From: Leptospiraceae bacterium | GTDB taxonomy: Bacteria; Spirochaetota; Leptospiria; Leptospirales; Leptonemataceae | Direction: 5' to 3' | Length of the DNA stretch: 7,818 bases | Assembly: GCA_020440935.1 (NCBI GenBank) | Contig: JAGRNC010000110.1 | Span: 1 to 7,818, forward strand | The notes under the pieces: generated by a model | Databases searched by the model: none | Told to the model about the DNA's origin: nothing | The model's input: only the letters and a program-made list of their open reading frames with translations | Made by a program: the position numbers and the translations under genes | Shown here: positions 1 through 6,545 of the stretch, in pieces | Numbering within the stretch: the first letter of the stretch is position 1 | How the letters are laid out: the number at the start of each line of letters is the position of its first letter

Positions 1-985
1 TGGGACAGCTCTTTTCGTTAAACATGCGAAGAGCGTCCTCCAGAGTTGTTTCCATGCGCAACAGCGGGAAGTTTTGCAGCATAATATGCTTCACTGTAAC
101 ATGGTTTCCGTGTTCGGAAAGCCCGGCGAAGATTTCTTTCTTGGTGATTACGCCCACCACCTTCTTGCCGTCCATAACTAGAAATTCCTGTTCCTGCCCG
201 GAGAGCAGAAGTTCCACTGCTGTCATTATTCCATCGTCGGGCTTAAGAGCCGAATAATGTTTGATCAAGATATTCGAGACTGTGTAAGCGCGAAGGGAGG
301 AGCGAATCTGTTCAGAAGACGATTCGGAGGAGGCGCCCAGATATACAAATATTCCTATAAAAATAAATACCAGGCTGTAGAGGAATCCCAGGATTACAAA
401 TCCGATGCCCAGCGCCTGGCCCACCTGGGCGGCGATCGCTGTTGCCTTTTCGTGGCTCATGCGAAACCCAAGGAATGCCCTTAGAACACGGCCTCCATCC
501 ATGGGGAAGGCAGGGACCAGGTTGAATGCGGCCAGCAAGGCATTGGCCCACATCAGGTTCTCGGTCATGTTAAAGCCCTTCGCACCGAGTACAAATTTTT
601 CGGGAATGGCGGGCAGTCCTGAGGTGACCAACAGCGCCACAAATAGCAATCCGGCGATCGCGGCATTAACCAGCGGACCCGCCAGAGCTACCCAGAACTC
701 CGCTTTTGGGTCCTCGGGCATCTTGCGCAACCGGGCCATGCCTCCGATGGGAAGGAGTACGATGTCGCGGGTGAGGATCTTAAATCGACGAGCCACCAGG
801 GCATGACCAAATTCGTGCAATAGCACCGATACGAATAGAAGAGCTGTAAGGATTAACACTCGAATGATTCTTTCGGTGCCGGATCCCAGTTGTGCAAAGA
901 TGATCCAACCCAGAAGAAGAAGGAAGGTCCAGTGGATGTAGACTCGAATTCCCCAGGGCTTTCCCACGTACAATGACCACTTCAT
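1..985 (-). CDS. Site-2-type M50 zinc metalloprotease with C-terminal CBS domains (3' end outside window)
   Basis: Integral-membrane zinc protease of the site-2 protease (M50) class with CBS domains, a family that cleaves substrates within or next to the membrane. The 328 visible codons run open from ATG at 985 off the left edge. The zinc motif HEFGH is at residues 57-61 inside a hydrophobic helix. The third-ligand motif NLVPAFPMDGGR is at 155-166, with Asp163 as the expected zinc ligand. Hydrophobic spans lie near 18-33, 41-60, 97-121, 145-160 and 190-217. A CBS domain follows at about 233-288, and a second begins near 297 and is cut by the window. CBS pairs usually bind adenine nucleotides, so nucleotide control is an inference from the family. 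The start is supported by the family-typical opening MKWSL followed by a short beta segment. No clear Shine-Dalgarno precedes it. The gene is divergent from the acylase gene. Substrate unknown. Confidence 0.93.
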   Translation of the reverse strand, partial: MKWSLYVGKPWGIRVYIHWTFLLLLGWIIFAQLGSGTERIIRVLILTALLFVSVLLHEFGHALVARRFKILTRDIVLLPIGGMARLRKMPEDPKAEFWVALAGPLVNAAIAGLLFVALLVTSGLPAIPEKFVLGAKGFNMTENLMWANALLAAFNLVPAFPMDGGRVLRAFLGFRMSHEKATAIAAQVGQALGIGFVILGFLYSLVFIFIGIFVYLGASSESSSEQIRSSLRAYTVSNILIKHYSALKPDDGIMTAVELLLSGQEQEFLVMDGKKVVGVITKKEIFAGLSEHGNHVTVKHIMLQNFPLLRMETTLEDALRMFNEKSCP

Positions 986-998
986 GAGACTAAAAAGC

Positions 999-1012
999 CA
1001 GGTGGCTACCTG
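999..1012. repeat. Short inverted repeat upstream of the M50 gene
   Basis: CAGGT and ACCTG flank a GGCT loop, a perfect 5-bp dyad 14 bases upstream of the protease start codon. The same heptamer GCCAGGT occurs at 997-1003 and again at 1021-1027. Its position in the divergent region would suit an operator or leader hairpin, but the arms are short and chance is possible. Confidence 0.25.
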
Positions 1013-1124
1013 AACGTCCAGCCAGGTTCGCTTTTGTGGGTCCGCGCTTCCCGGTTACAGACATCTTGAATTTTTGGCTTTCGCCCTGGGCTGGTGTCGT
1101 TATTCAGCCACACAGGTTGCGCGG

Positions 1125-1153
1125 TTGACAATGCCTGCGGCGTGGCCATTGAT
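1125..1153 (+). promoter_or_regulatory. Possible sigma-70-like promoter for the acylase gene
   Basis: A perfect TTGACA lies at 1125-1130. At 17 bases spacing is ATTGAT (1148-1153), which matches only three of six -10 consensus bases. If used, transcription would begin within a base or two of ATG 1158, giving an almost leaderless message for that start, or a message whose first SD-preceded start is ATG 1257. It also lies inside the longer reading frame that opens at TTG 1074, so it may be coincidental. Confidence 0.2.
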
Positions 1154-1157
1154 TGCC

Positions 1158-3341
1158 ATGCGCTTTTCGCCCGGTGTATTGCTTGTATTTCTGTCATTGC
1201 ATTGTCGTTTGATTGTAAATGGGCCTCAGAGTGCCACCCAGGAGCAGAGGGATCAAATGCTGCCCGATCGAGCGCCTGTTGCCCAGGAGGTGCGCATCTA
1301 CTGGAACGAAAATCGGATACCTTTTATTGAAGCGCACAGCCTCAACGACCTGGCCGTTGCGCAGGGGGTGGTACATGTTCATCTTCGTGGAGCGCAACTA
1401 CAACTACTGCGAGTGGTAGCCCTGGGTCGCCTTGCGAAGTCATTTGGTCCATTCGCGGCCGACATTGATCATACAATTCGAATCTTTCAGTTTGGAAAGA
1501 ACGCCCGGGCCATAGCCAGCAATATGCCTCCCAGAACGCGGCAGTATGTGGACCATTATCTAGAGGGAATGAACTTTGCTATTTCTGCCCAAAATGAGGC
1601 CGGTATGCAGTGGCCAACCTTGAAGGCAGCGGGAATCGAAAATGAACCCTGGACTATGGAAGAACTCATCGCTGTCTGGCGCTTACTGGCCACCGACGTA
1701 AACTGGATTCGGATGTACCAGGCCTTTACCAGCGAAGAACGTCCGGAAAGAGCCTGGGCAAAATCCATCGAGGATGCCCGAATGCAAGACGCATACGATG
1801 GAGGAAAGCGAGCGCTGGCAAATCTATTCCTTTCGCTTTCGCGCTCCGGTAGCAATTCATTGGCGCTGGATGGTAGCCGTACAAAGAATGGAAAGCCCAT
1901 AATCGCCAGCGATCCGCATGTAGGACTAACCCTGCCATCGCTGTGGTTTATTGTTGGCTTGCGAGCGCCCGGAGTTGAAGCAGTGGGGCTGACTATTCCT
2001 GGCCTGCCAGCGATCGCTCTGGGCCGCAGCCGACACATTGCCTGGGGTGGAACCAACATGTGGGGTTTATCCACCGCGCTCATTGGTTTGGATGCCAATG
2101 ATCTTGCACATGCCGAGAAAGGCGAAGAGACCATTGAGATTGCAGGATGGCCGGACCGAACCATCGAAATTCGAAACACCGAGTGGGGACCGGTACTTTC
2201 CGATTCTCCACTCTTCGCATCGGAAACGGACTTTGCTATTTCCTGGGTGGGGCATTCCACCGGCGATGAGATTACTACTTATCTGAAAATTCTCGCCGCA
2301 TCGGATTGCGACGAATTCCGGCAGGCCTTTTCTACCTGGTCCGTTTCCGCGCAGAATTATTTATGCGCCGACACTGCGGGCAATATCCAGCACATTCTGG
2401 CCTACAGAAAGCCAAACCCTGGCGCAGAGGTGGAAGACCTGATTCGCGATAAGCGCGATGCCTTCCAGTCCTTTACGCTTCCCACGGAATTGCCTTTTAG
2501 AAAGAATCCCGGGGAAGGATATCTAAGTAGCGCCAATGATGCTCCCACCTGGGCGGATGTTCCCATGGGCTTTTTCTTCTCTCCGGGATTTCGCATTGAT
2601 CGCATGTCTGAGCTTCTGGCCGGACAGAGCCAAATGGGAGTGGAAGAACTGAGGAAATTGCAACTGGACCCATGCTCCATTGCAGCGCGCCTGGGAAGGG
2701 ATGCCCTGCTACGAAGGCTGGGAGAAGAAGCGACGGATGCGCAAGCAGGGAAGGCCGCCCGAATCCTCGCTCACTGGGACGGATGCTATACGCAAGGAAG
2801 CGCGGGCGCCCAATTCTACGAAAGTGTAATGGCGAGCATGCGCCAGGAATTGTCCCTTCCTCCGGCCAGCGGCGAACAATGGCAGGAAGTGCTCGCCCAG
2901 TGGCAGAAATCAAATCTAAACCTGGGAGATCTTATGGAGGAGCTGGCTTCCGAAGAAATGACTGGCTGGGCCCTGAAGACGGTGATCCAGAATCCCCTGG
3001 GTTTTCTGCCAGGTATAGGTAGCGCCTGGCGGATACAGGAGCTTGCAGAAAACGGTGGTTCGCAGACCATTTACAAACGGGGCTTTGTATTTGAGGATGG
3101 TGCAGCCCGGGTCACGTATGGCGCCGATGCCCGCCACATTTCTGATCTTTCCGATCCCGATGCTAATTTTTTTCTGCTATTTGGCGGCGAAGACGGCTAC
3201 ATGCAGTCACCCACCACCACCGACCAGATTGAGCGCTGGCGCGAGAATCGTCTCATCCAGGTGCCGCTAAACGCCGATAGCATTCGGAGCTGGAAGTTAA
3301 CCTTATTGCGGCCACTGACTAATGCATCAGGTCCGCCGTAG
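1158..3341 (+). CDS. Penicillin acylase-family Ntn hydrolase (acyl-amide hydrolase, probably exported)
   Basis: Peptidase S45/penicillin amidase family: precursors cut themselves into alpha and beta chains, and the new N-terminal Ser of the beta chain hydrolyses amides of acylated small molecules (beta-lactams, acyl-homoserine lactones). Residues below are counted from TTG 1074; subtract 28 for ATG 1158. The expected self-cleavage site is SRSG|SNS, making Ser260 the nucleophile. His282 in DPHVGL is exactly beta position 23, as in acyl-homoserine-lactone and cephalosporin acylases. Other family blocks are GRLAKSFGP (118-126), the oxyanion-side GGTNMWG (325-331), SAQNY (425-429), SANDAP (486-491; Asn488 is the probable oxyanion Asn) and the tail DLSDPDANFF (691-700). 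Length of about 730 is normal. I chose ATG 1158 because it gives a signal-peptide-like start (MRFSPGVLLVFLSL). Alternatives are TTG 1074, ATG 1131 and ATG 1257; the last has the best SD but would remove the export signal. The substrate cannot be told from sequence. Confidence 0.92.
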   Translation: MRFSPGVLLVFLSLHCRLIVNGPQSATQEQRDQMLPDRAPVAQEVRIYWNENRIPFIEAHSLNDLAVAQGVVHVHLRGAQLQLLRVVALGRLAKSFGPFAADIDHTIRIFQFGKNARAIASNMPPRTRQYVDHYLEGMNFAISAQNEAGMQWPTLKAAGIENEPWTMEELIAVWRLLATDVNWIRMYQAFTSEERPERAWAKSIEDARMQDAYDGGKRALANLFLSLSRSGSNSLALDGSRTKNGKPIIASDPHVGLTLPSLWFIVGLRAPGVEAVGLTIPGLPAIALGRSRHIAWGGTNMWGLSTALIGLDANDLAHAEKGEETIEIAGWPDRTIEIRNTEWGPVLSDSPLFASETDFAISWVGHSTGDEITTYLKILAASDCDEFRQAFSTWSVSAQNYLCADTAGNIQHILAYRKPNPGAEVEDLIRDKRDAFQSFTLPTELPFRKNPGEGYLSSANDAPTWADVPMGFFFSPGFRIDRMSELLAGQSQMGVEELRKLQLDPCSIAARLGRDALLRRLGEEATDAQAGKAARILAHWDGCYTQGSAGAQFYESVMASMRQELSLPPASGEQWQEVLAQWQKSNLNLGDLMEELASEEMTGWALKTVIQNPLGFLPGIGSAWRIQELAENGGSQTIYKRGFVFEDGAARVTYGADARHISDLSDPDANFFLLFGGEDGYMQSPTTTDQIERWRENRLIQVPLNADSIRSWKLTLLRPLTNASGPP

Positions 3342-3439
3342 GAGCTCGGGGCCCCATAATCGGCGCCCGGTATTCTGTACCCAGGCACAGGGAAACTCCT
3401 TGTCTTCGAATAGGGGTATGGGCCATCTGTCGTGGACCT

Positions 3440-4987
3440 ATGCAAGAGACAGAAATTATTAGCCGGCGAAGCGGCCCTGTAGTTGTAAATCGGATTCGCT
3501 ACGGATTGATTGTTCTATTTTACGCTTCGGTGGGAATTACGTATCCCACCAATTCGCCGGGTCAGAATATTGCCTACCTTGTTGGCATTAGCTTGATGTT
3601 GCTATATGCGCTGATTTTCAGCCTCTGGAATCGTAAGTCCATGGTTCCTGCCTGGTTTTCGCGTTCCATGCTTCTGGCCGACATCCTGGTATTATTTTCT
3701 ACGATGGCCCCCGGCGCCCTGCGGGATCTGTACGGCGCCTTCGAAATGATCCAGAGCCACGTTCTATATCTCATTTACATAATCTATATATTTAATGCTG
3801 CATTCTTTCTTTCCAGGCGATTTGTGTACATCGCCACAACGCTATCTGCTTCCTGTTATGTGATTGTGCAATATCTTTGCGTGCAATCTGGCATCGTATT
3901 GTCCATGGAGCCCACAAAAACCGCAAAGTACGAATTCGCGCTTCCAAACGAGATTACAAAGATACTTTTTATCTTCGCCTGCGGTTACATTGTATCGCAA
4001 ATGATGGGTGTGCTGCTGCGACTATACGCTTATTCCAATGAAACTCGGGAAGTAGCCGAGAACTCCGTGGCCGAGCTGGAAGAAAGGCAATCCCAGCTGG
4101 AGCATGCCGCGGATACCATCGGCGCCAATGCCCGGGGCTTTCAGGAATTTAGCGATCAGTTTGGCAGGCTGGTGCAGGATCAGTCCAACTCTTTCACCAG
4201 CATCGGGCAGACCATGAACTCGGTATCCATGGGGAGCCTGGAAGTAGCGAATGCAGTCCATGCGCAGAAGGATAAGCTGGAGGTGCTGGATCGCAAGGGC
4301 AGTCAGTTCGACCAGCTTCTCAAAGACATAAATGAATCGACCAATGAAGTGAATCGTCGAATGAGCGAATCTGCGCGAACCTCGGGTAGTATGGTATCGC
4401 AGGTAAACAACCTGAATGCGGTATTTGATAGAATTCGTAATTCCTTTGATTCGGTGAACGATGCCACGGGAATCCTCACCGAAGTCGCCGAGCGCACAAA
4501 CCTGCTGGCCCTGAATGCGGCCATAAAAGCAAGAGCCGGAGAGCAGGGCCGCGGTTTTGCAGTGGTGGCCCAGGAAGTGGGGAAGCTGGCCTCCAGCAGC
4601 CAGGAAAATGCAAGTCACATTGCCACCCAGATTGAACAGGTGCATGGGCAATTACAGGAAGCGGTGCGCATTGTTTCGGAAACCGTAAACCTTACCCGGG
4701 ATCAAAGCCGAGTTTTCAGTGAAACCAACGATTACTTCCAGGGATTACAATCTTTGATCGACAAACAGCGTAATGCCGATGCTGAATTTGAGAGGACTCT
4801 GGACGAACTGAGAGAATTGATCGATACTCTGGAAAAGCAGGCAGAGAGCCAGAAGAAAGAGGCCCGGGACGTGCTTGCAAACATTGAGGGTTTTCGATAC
4901 ATCCACGGCTCGGTGGGAGAGCAGGCTCAAAAGTTACAGGAACGTATTGATTCGCTTCTATCCGAAGTGGAGCTGATGCGAGCCTGA
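3440..4987 (+). CDS. Chemoreceptor-like protein: six membrane spans plus divergent methyl-accepting signalling domain
   Basis: A 515-residue receptor in the methyl-accepting chemotaxis family, expected to sense through its membrane part and signal to a CheA-CheW type kinase complex in the cytoplasm. Six hydrophobic spans lie near residues 19-34, 43-62, 75-92, 107-125, 128-148 and 171-195, with very short loops and no large periplasmic ligand domain. From about 200 to 515 it is a long coiled-coil hairpin. The conserved tip lies near 344-383: ERTNLLALNAAI, then RAGEQGRGFAVVAQEVGKLA. The tip is odd. Where the family reads NAAIEAARAGE this protein reads NAAIKARAGE, so one residue is missing and Glu has become Lys363. 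No HAMP domain or C-terminal NWETF-type tether is visible. The start is the first ATG of the open frame; upstream there is only a weak purine stretch. Its stop codon overlaps the start of the next gene. Ligand unknown. Confidence 0.88.
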   Translation: MQETEIISRRSGPVVVNRIRYGLIVLFYASVGITYPTNSPGQNIAYLVGISLMLLYALIFSLWNRKSMVPAWFSRSMLLADILVLFSTMAPGALRDLYGAFEMIQSHVLYLIYIIYIFNAAFFLSRRFVYIATTLSASCYVIVQYLCVQSGIVLSMEPTKTAKYEFALPNEITKILFIFACGYIVSQMMGVLLRLYAYSNETREVAENSVAELEERQSQLEHAADTIGANARGFQEFSDQFGRLVQDQSNSFTSIGQTMNSVSMGSLEVANAVHAQKDKLEVLDRKGSQFDQLLKDINESTNEVNRRMSESARTSGSMVSQVNNLNAVFDRIRNSFDSVNDATGILTEVAERTNLLALNAAIKARAGEQGRGFAVVAQEVGKLASSSQENASHIATQIEQVHGQLQEAVRIVSETVNLTRDQSRVFSETNDYFQGLQSLIDKQRNADAEFERTLDELRELIDTLEKQAESQKKEARDVLANIEGFRYIHGSVGEQAQKLQERIDSLLSEVELMRA

Positions 4988-5379
4988 TGCATAACGTTCA
5001 TCAGACCGATTTTTCCGCTGGCTCGGGCAATGCATTGCAGGCCTGCGTTGCATCCGTATTCGATCTTGGGCTAGAGGAAGTGCCAAATTTTGTCAAAAAG
5101 GATAATTATCTTTCTGCGATGCAGACCTGGCTTGCGATGCGAGGACTAACGTTCCTTAAAGTCCCTCTGCTCCATGGAGCGCTCAGCTTTCCGCCCGGCG
5201 AACGCACTACCTGTCTTCTGGCCGGAAACAGCCCACGAGGCGATTTCCGGCATGTAATCGTTGCAGAAACCCGCGGAAATGGATTTCATCCGTTACACGA
5301 TCCGCATCCGGATGCTACCTTTTTGCGCGGAGATCCAACCTGGGCCGGTTTCTTTGTGATGAACCGCCCCGAACTATGA
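4987..5379 (+). CDS. Small papain/C39-like cysteine peptidase homologue, possibly inactive, coupled to the chemoreceptor
   Basis: A 130-residue soluble protein with no signal peptide. Its pattern matches, from memory, small papain/C39-like proteins often left hypothetical: a Gln-containing start (HQTDF, Gln6), the helix block GNALQACVASVF (14-25), EVPNF (31-35), then SPRGDFRHVIV (82-92, candidate catalytic His89) and HDPHP (104-108, candidate Asp105). In relatives I recall the helix block as GNCxxAC or GNCxxAA, with the Cys after Asn the likely nucleophile. Here that position is Ala16 and only Cys20 remains. The protein may therefore be a pseudoenzyme or use Cys20. The ATG overlaps the receptor's stop as TGATG, which implies translational coupling and a shared function with the receptor. 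The gene is compositionally like its neighbours. Alternative roles are amidase, transglutaminase-like enzyme or binding protein. The family assignment is moderate. Confidence 0.72.
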   Translation: MHNVHQTDFSAGSGNALQACVASVFDLGLEEVPNFVKKDNYLSAMQTWLAMRGLTFLKVPLLHGALSFPPGERTTCLLAGNSPRGDFRHVIVAETRGNGFHPLHDPHPDATFLRGDPTWAGFFVMNRPEL

Positions 5380-5382
5380 ACT

Positions 5383-5409
5383 CTGGCCGGTGACCGTTCG
5401 GCAGGCCAG
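5383..5409. repeat. Hairpin just after the peptidase-like gene
   Basis: CTGGCC (5383-5388) pairs with GGCCAG (5404-5409) around a 15-base loop, and CCG-TT-CGG inside the loop could add a small inner stem. It begins four bases after the stop codon, where a terminator for the receptor-peptidase pair would be expected. No T-run follows, so an intrinsic terminator is not supported; an mRNA 3'-end-protecting stem is equally possible. Confidence 0.3.
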
Positions 5410-5480
5410 TCCTATCGGTGAAAGATCCGACACCGCATAAAATATAGCGGCCTCGAAATGAGGGCGTCAAATTCTGTTTC

Positions 5481-5509
5481 CCATACTCCATGAACGTAGT
5501 AAGGTATGG
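5481..5509. repeat. Inverted repeat in the leader of the catalase-related gene
   Basis: CCATAC (5481-5486) and GTATGG (5504-5509) form a perfect 6-bp dyad that extends by a U-G pair in RNA. It ends 17 bases before the start codon and just before the AAGG ribosome-binding element. It could be a regulator operator or a leader hairpin affecting ribosome access. An A+T-rich stretch at 5437-5446 lies upstream, but I find no convincing -35/-10 pair. Confidence 0.28.
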
Positions 5510-5526
5510 CCAAAAAGGCAGATTGA

Positions 5527-6513
5527 ATGAAAGCACCATCCACAGATTGGAAAGAAGATATTGCTCCCGATGAAGAGGAGAGATTCGCAAAGTACGCCAA
5601 GCAATTTGGCTTACTTCAAAAAGTGAAATCGAAGGAATTTGGCCCAGGTCGAGCATTACACCGAAAGCAAGTCCTGGCACTGAAGGCCAATTTCGAAGTT
5701 CTGGGCGACATTCCCGACCACGCCCGGCATGGACTATTTGCATTTCCCGGAAACCACGAAGCCTGGATTCGGCTATCGAACGGGAGCATGAGCATTCAAC
5801 CAGATTCTGTGGGCGACATTCGTGGATTCGCAGTAAAGGTGCGTGGGCTGGAGGGCCAGGGGGCCCTGGGTGGCCCGGTGAATTGTCAGGACTTCCTTCT
5901 TATTAACCTTCCCGCATTTTCCAGTCCTAAAAGCGCGCAATTTGTATCTATGGTCGGCGCTCTGGCCCAGGGCAGTGGCGCTCTGGTAAAACATATGATC
6001 TCCACCTACGGATTCTTCAAAGGAATCATGCGAATGAAAAAAATCGCATCTTCGGTGAACCGTAAATTCCACGGATTCGCAGCCGAAAAATTCTATACAG
6101 CCGCGCCCATAGCATGCGGTCCCTATGCCTGTCGGGTCCGGTTACTTCCTGATCCTGCGCAGAAGCCTTCCGGAAAGAAAGACCTGGCCGCAGACATGAA
6201 GGATCGAGTACAGAAGGGTTCCATGACCATGGACTTTCAGCTGCAATTCTTTACCGATGAAAAATCCACTCCGGTGGAAGATGCGTCAGTGGATTGGAAT
6301 GAGAAAGATGCACCGTATGTTACCGTAGGGCGCCTCACCGTATTGCAGCAGGATTTAGACTCTGCCGAGGGCCAGGCATTTCAGGAAGAAGCAGAAAAGT
6401 CTGTATTTGATCCCTGGCAGGCATTGGAGGATCATCGTCCCCTGGGCGACGTGATGCGTGCTCGAAAAGTGGTGTACTTCGCCAGTCAAAAAGGACGCTC
6501 GGCGGCGCAGTAG
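5527..6513 (+). CDS. Catalase-related haem protein (short srpA/y4iL-type catalase family)
   Basis: A 328-residue compact member of the catalase superfamily, much shorter than true catalases (about 480 or more). By family it should bind haem and act on hydrogen peroxide or organic peroxides; which one is not deducible. Aligned by eye to catalase, the key residues are present: distal His45 in GRALHRKQ, Arg81 in WIRLSNG, the core block GDIRGFAVKVRG (96-107), Asn119 in VNCQDFLL as the distal Asn, and near the end RARKVVY (311-317), which matches the R-x-x-x-Y proximal motif with Tyr317 as haem ligand. FDPWQALEDHRPLGD (294-308) is characteristic of the short subfamily. There is no signal peptide, so it is probably cytoplasmic. 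AAGG at 5515-5518, eight bases before the ATG, is an acceptable ribosome-binding site. It has its own leader of 147 bases after the peptidase-like gene and may be cotranscribed with the small membrane protein that follows. Confidence 0.85.
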   Translation: MKAPSTDWKEDIAPDEEERFAKYAKQFGLLQKVKSKEFGPGRALHRKQVLALKANFEVLGDIPDHARHGLFAFPGNHEAWIRLSNGSMSIQPDSVGDIRGFAVKVRGLEGQGALGGPVNCQDFLLINLPAFSSPKSAQFVSMVGALAQGSGALVKHMISTYGFFKGIMRMKKIASSVNRKFHGFAAEKFYTAAPIACGPYACRVRLLPDPAQKPSGKKDLAADMKDRVQKGSMTMDFQLQFFTDEKSTPVEDASVDWNEKDAPYVTVGRLTVLQQDLDSAEGQAFQEEAEKSVFDPWQALEDHRPLGDVMRARKVVYFASQKGRSAAQ

Positions 6514-6527
6514 CGTTGTCGCGCCGG

Positions 6528-6541
6528 GGCAGGCTGCTGCC
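6528..6541. repeat. Short inverted repeat directly before the small membrane protein gene
   Basis: GGCAG (6528-6532) and CTGCC (6537-6541) surround a GCTG loop and end four bases before ATG 6546. The stem occupies the place of the ribosome-binding site, and no Shine-Dalgarno is visible around it. It could damp translation of the downstream gene or be a weak attenuator after the catalase-related gene; no T-run follows. Confidence 0.25.
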
Positions 6542-6545
6542 ATAG

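Noticed and set aside
405..806. Plus-strand open frame of 133 codons over the M50 protease
   Set aside because: The opposite strand encodes the HEFGH and NLVPAFPMDGG motifs in an uninterrupted frame; the plus frame is low-complexity and without motifs.
1158..1205. Lipoprotein signal peptide in the acylase
   Set aside because: A Cys follows the hydrophobic stretch, but the preceding SLH does not fit a lipobox, which needs a small residue before Cys; an ordinary signal peptide or anchor is more likely.
1556..2260. Long open frame of 234 codons on the minus strand opposite the acylase
   Set aside because: It has no recognisable domain, is rich in Ser, Arg and Pro as expected of an antisense shadow, and lies wholly over the well-supported acylase core.
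3342..3439. Possible terminator or promoter between the acylase and the chemoreceptor
   Set aside because: It contains the palindrome GGGGCCCC (3348-3355) and a 4-bp GGTA/TACC dyad, but no stem followed by a T-run and no acceptable -35/-10 pair.
4022..4651. Open frame of 209 codons on the minus strand opposite the chemoreceptor
   Set aside because: It mirrors the codon pattern of the conserved receptor signalling domain and contains no domain of its own.
5315..5743. Minus-strand open frame of 142 codons across the gap between the peptidase-like and catalase-related genes
   Set aside because: It overlaps conserved parts of both genes, has no visible domain, and no ribosome-binding site or promoter precedes it.
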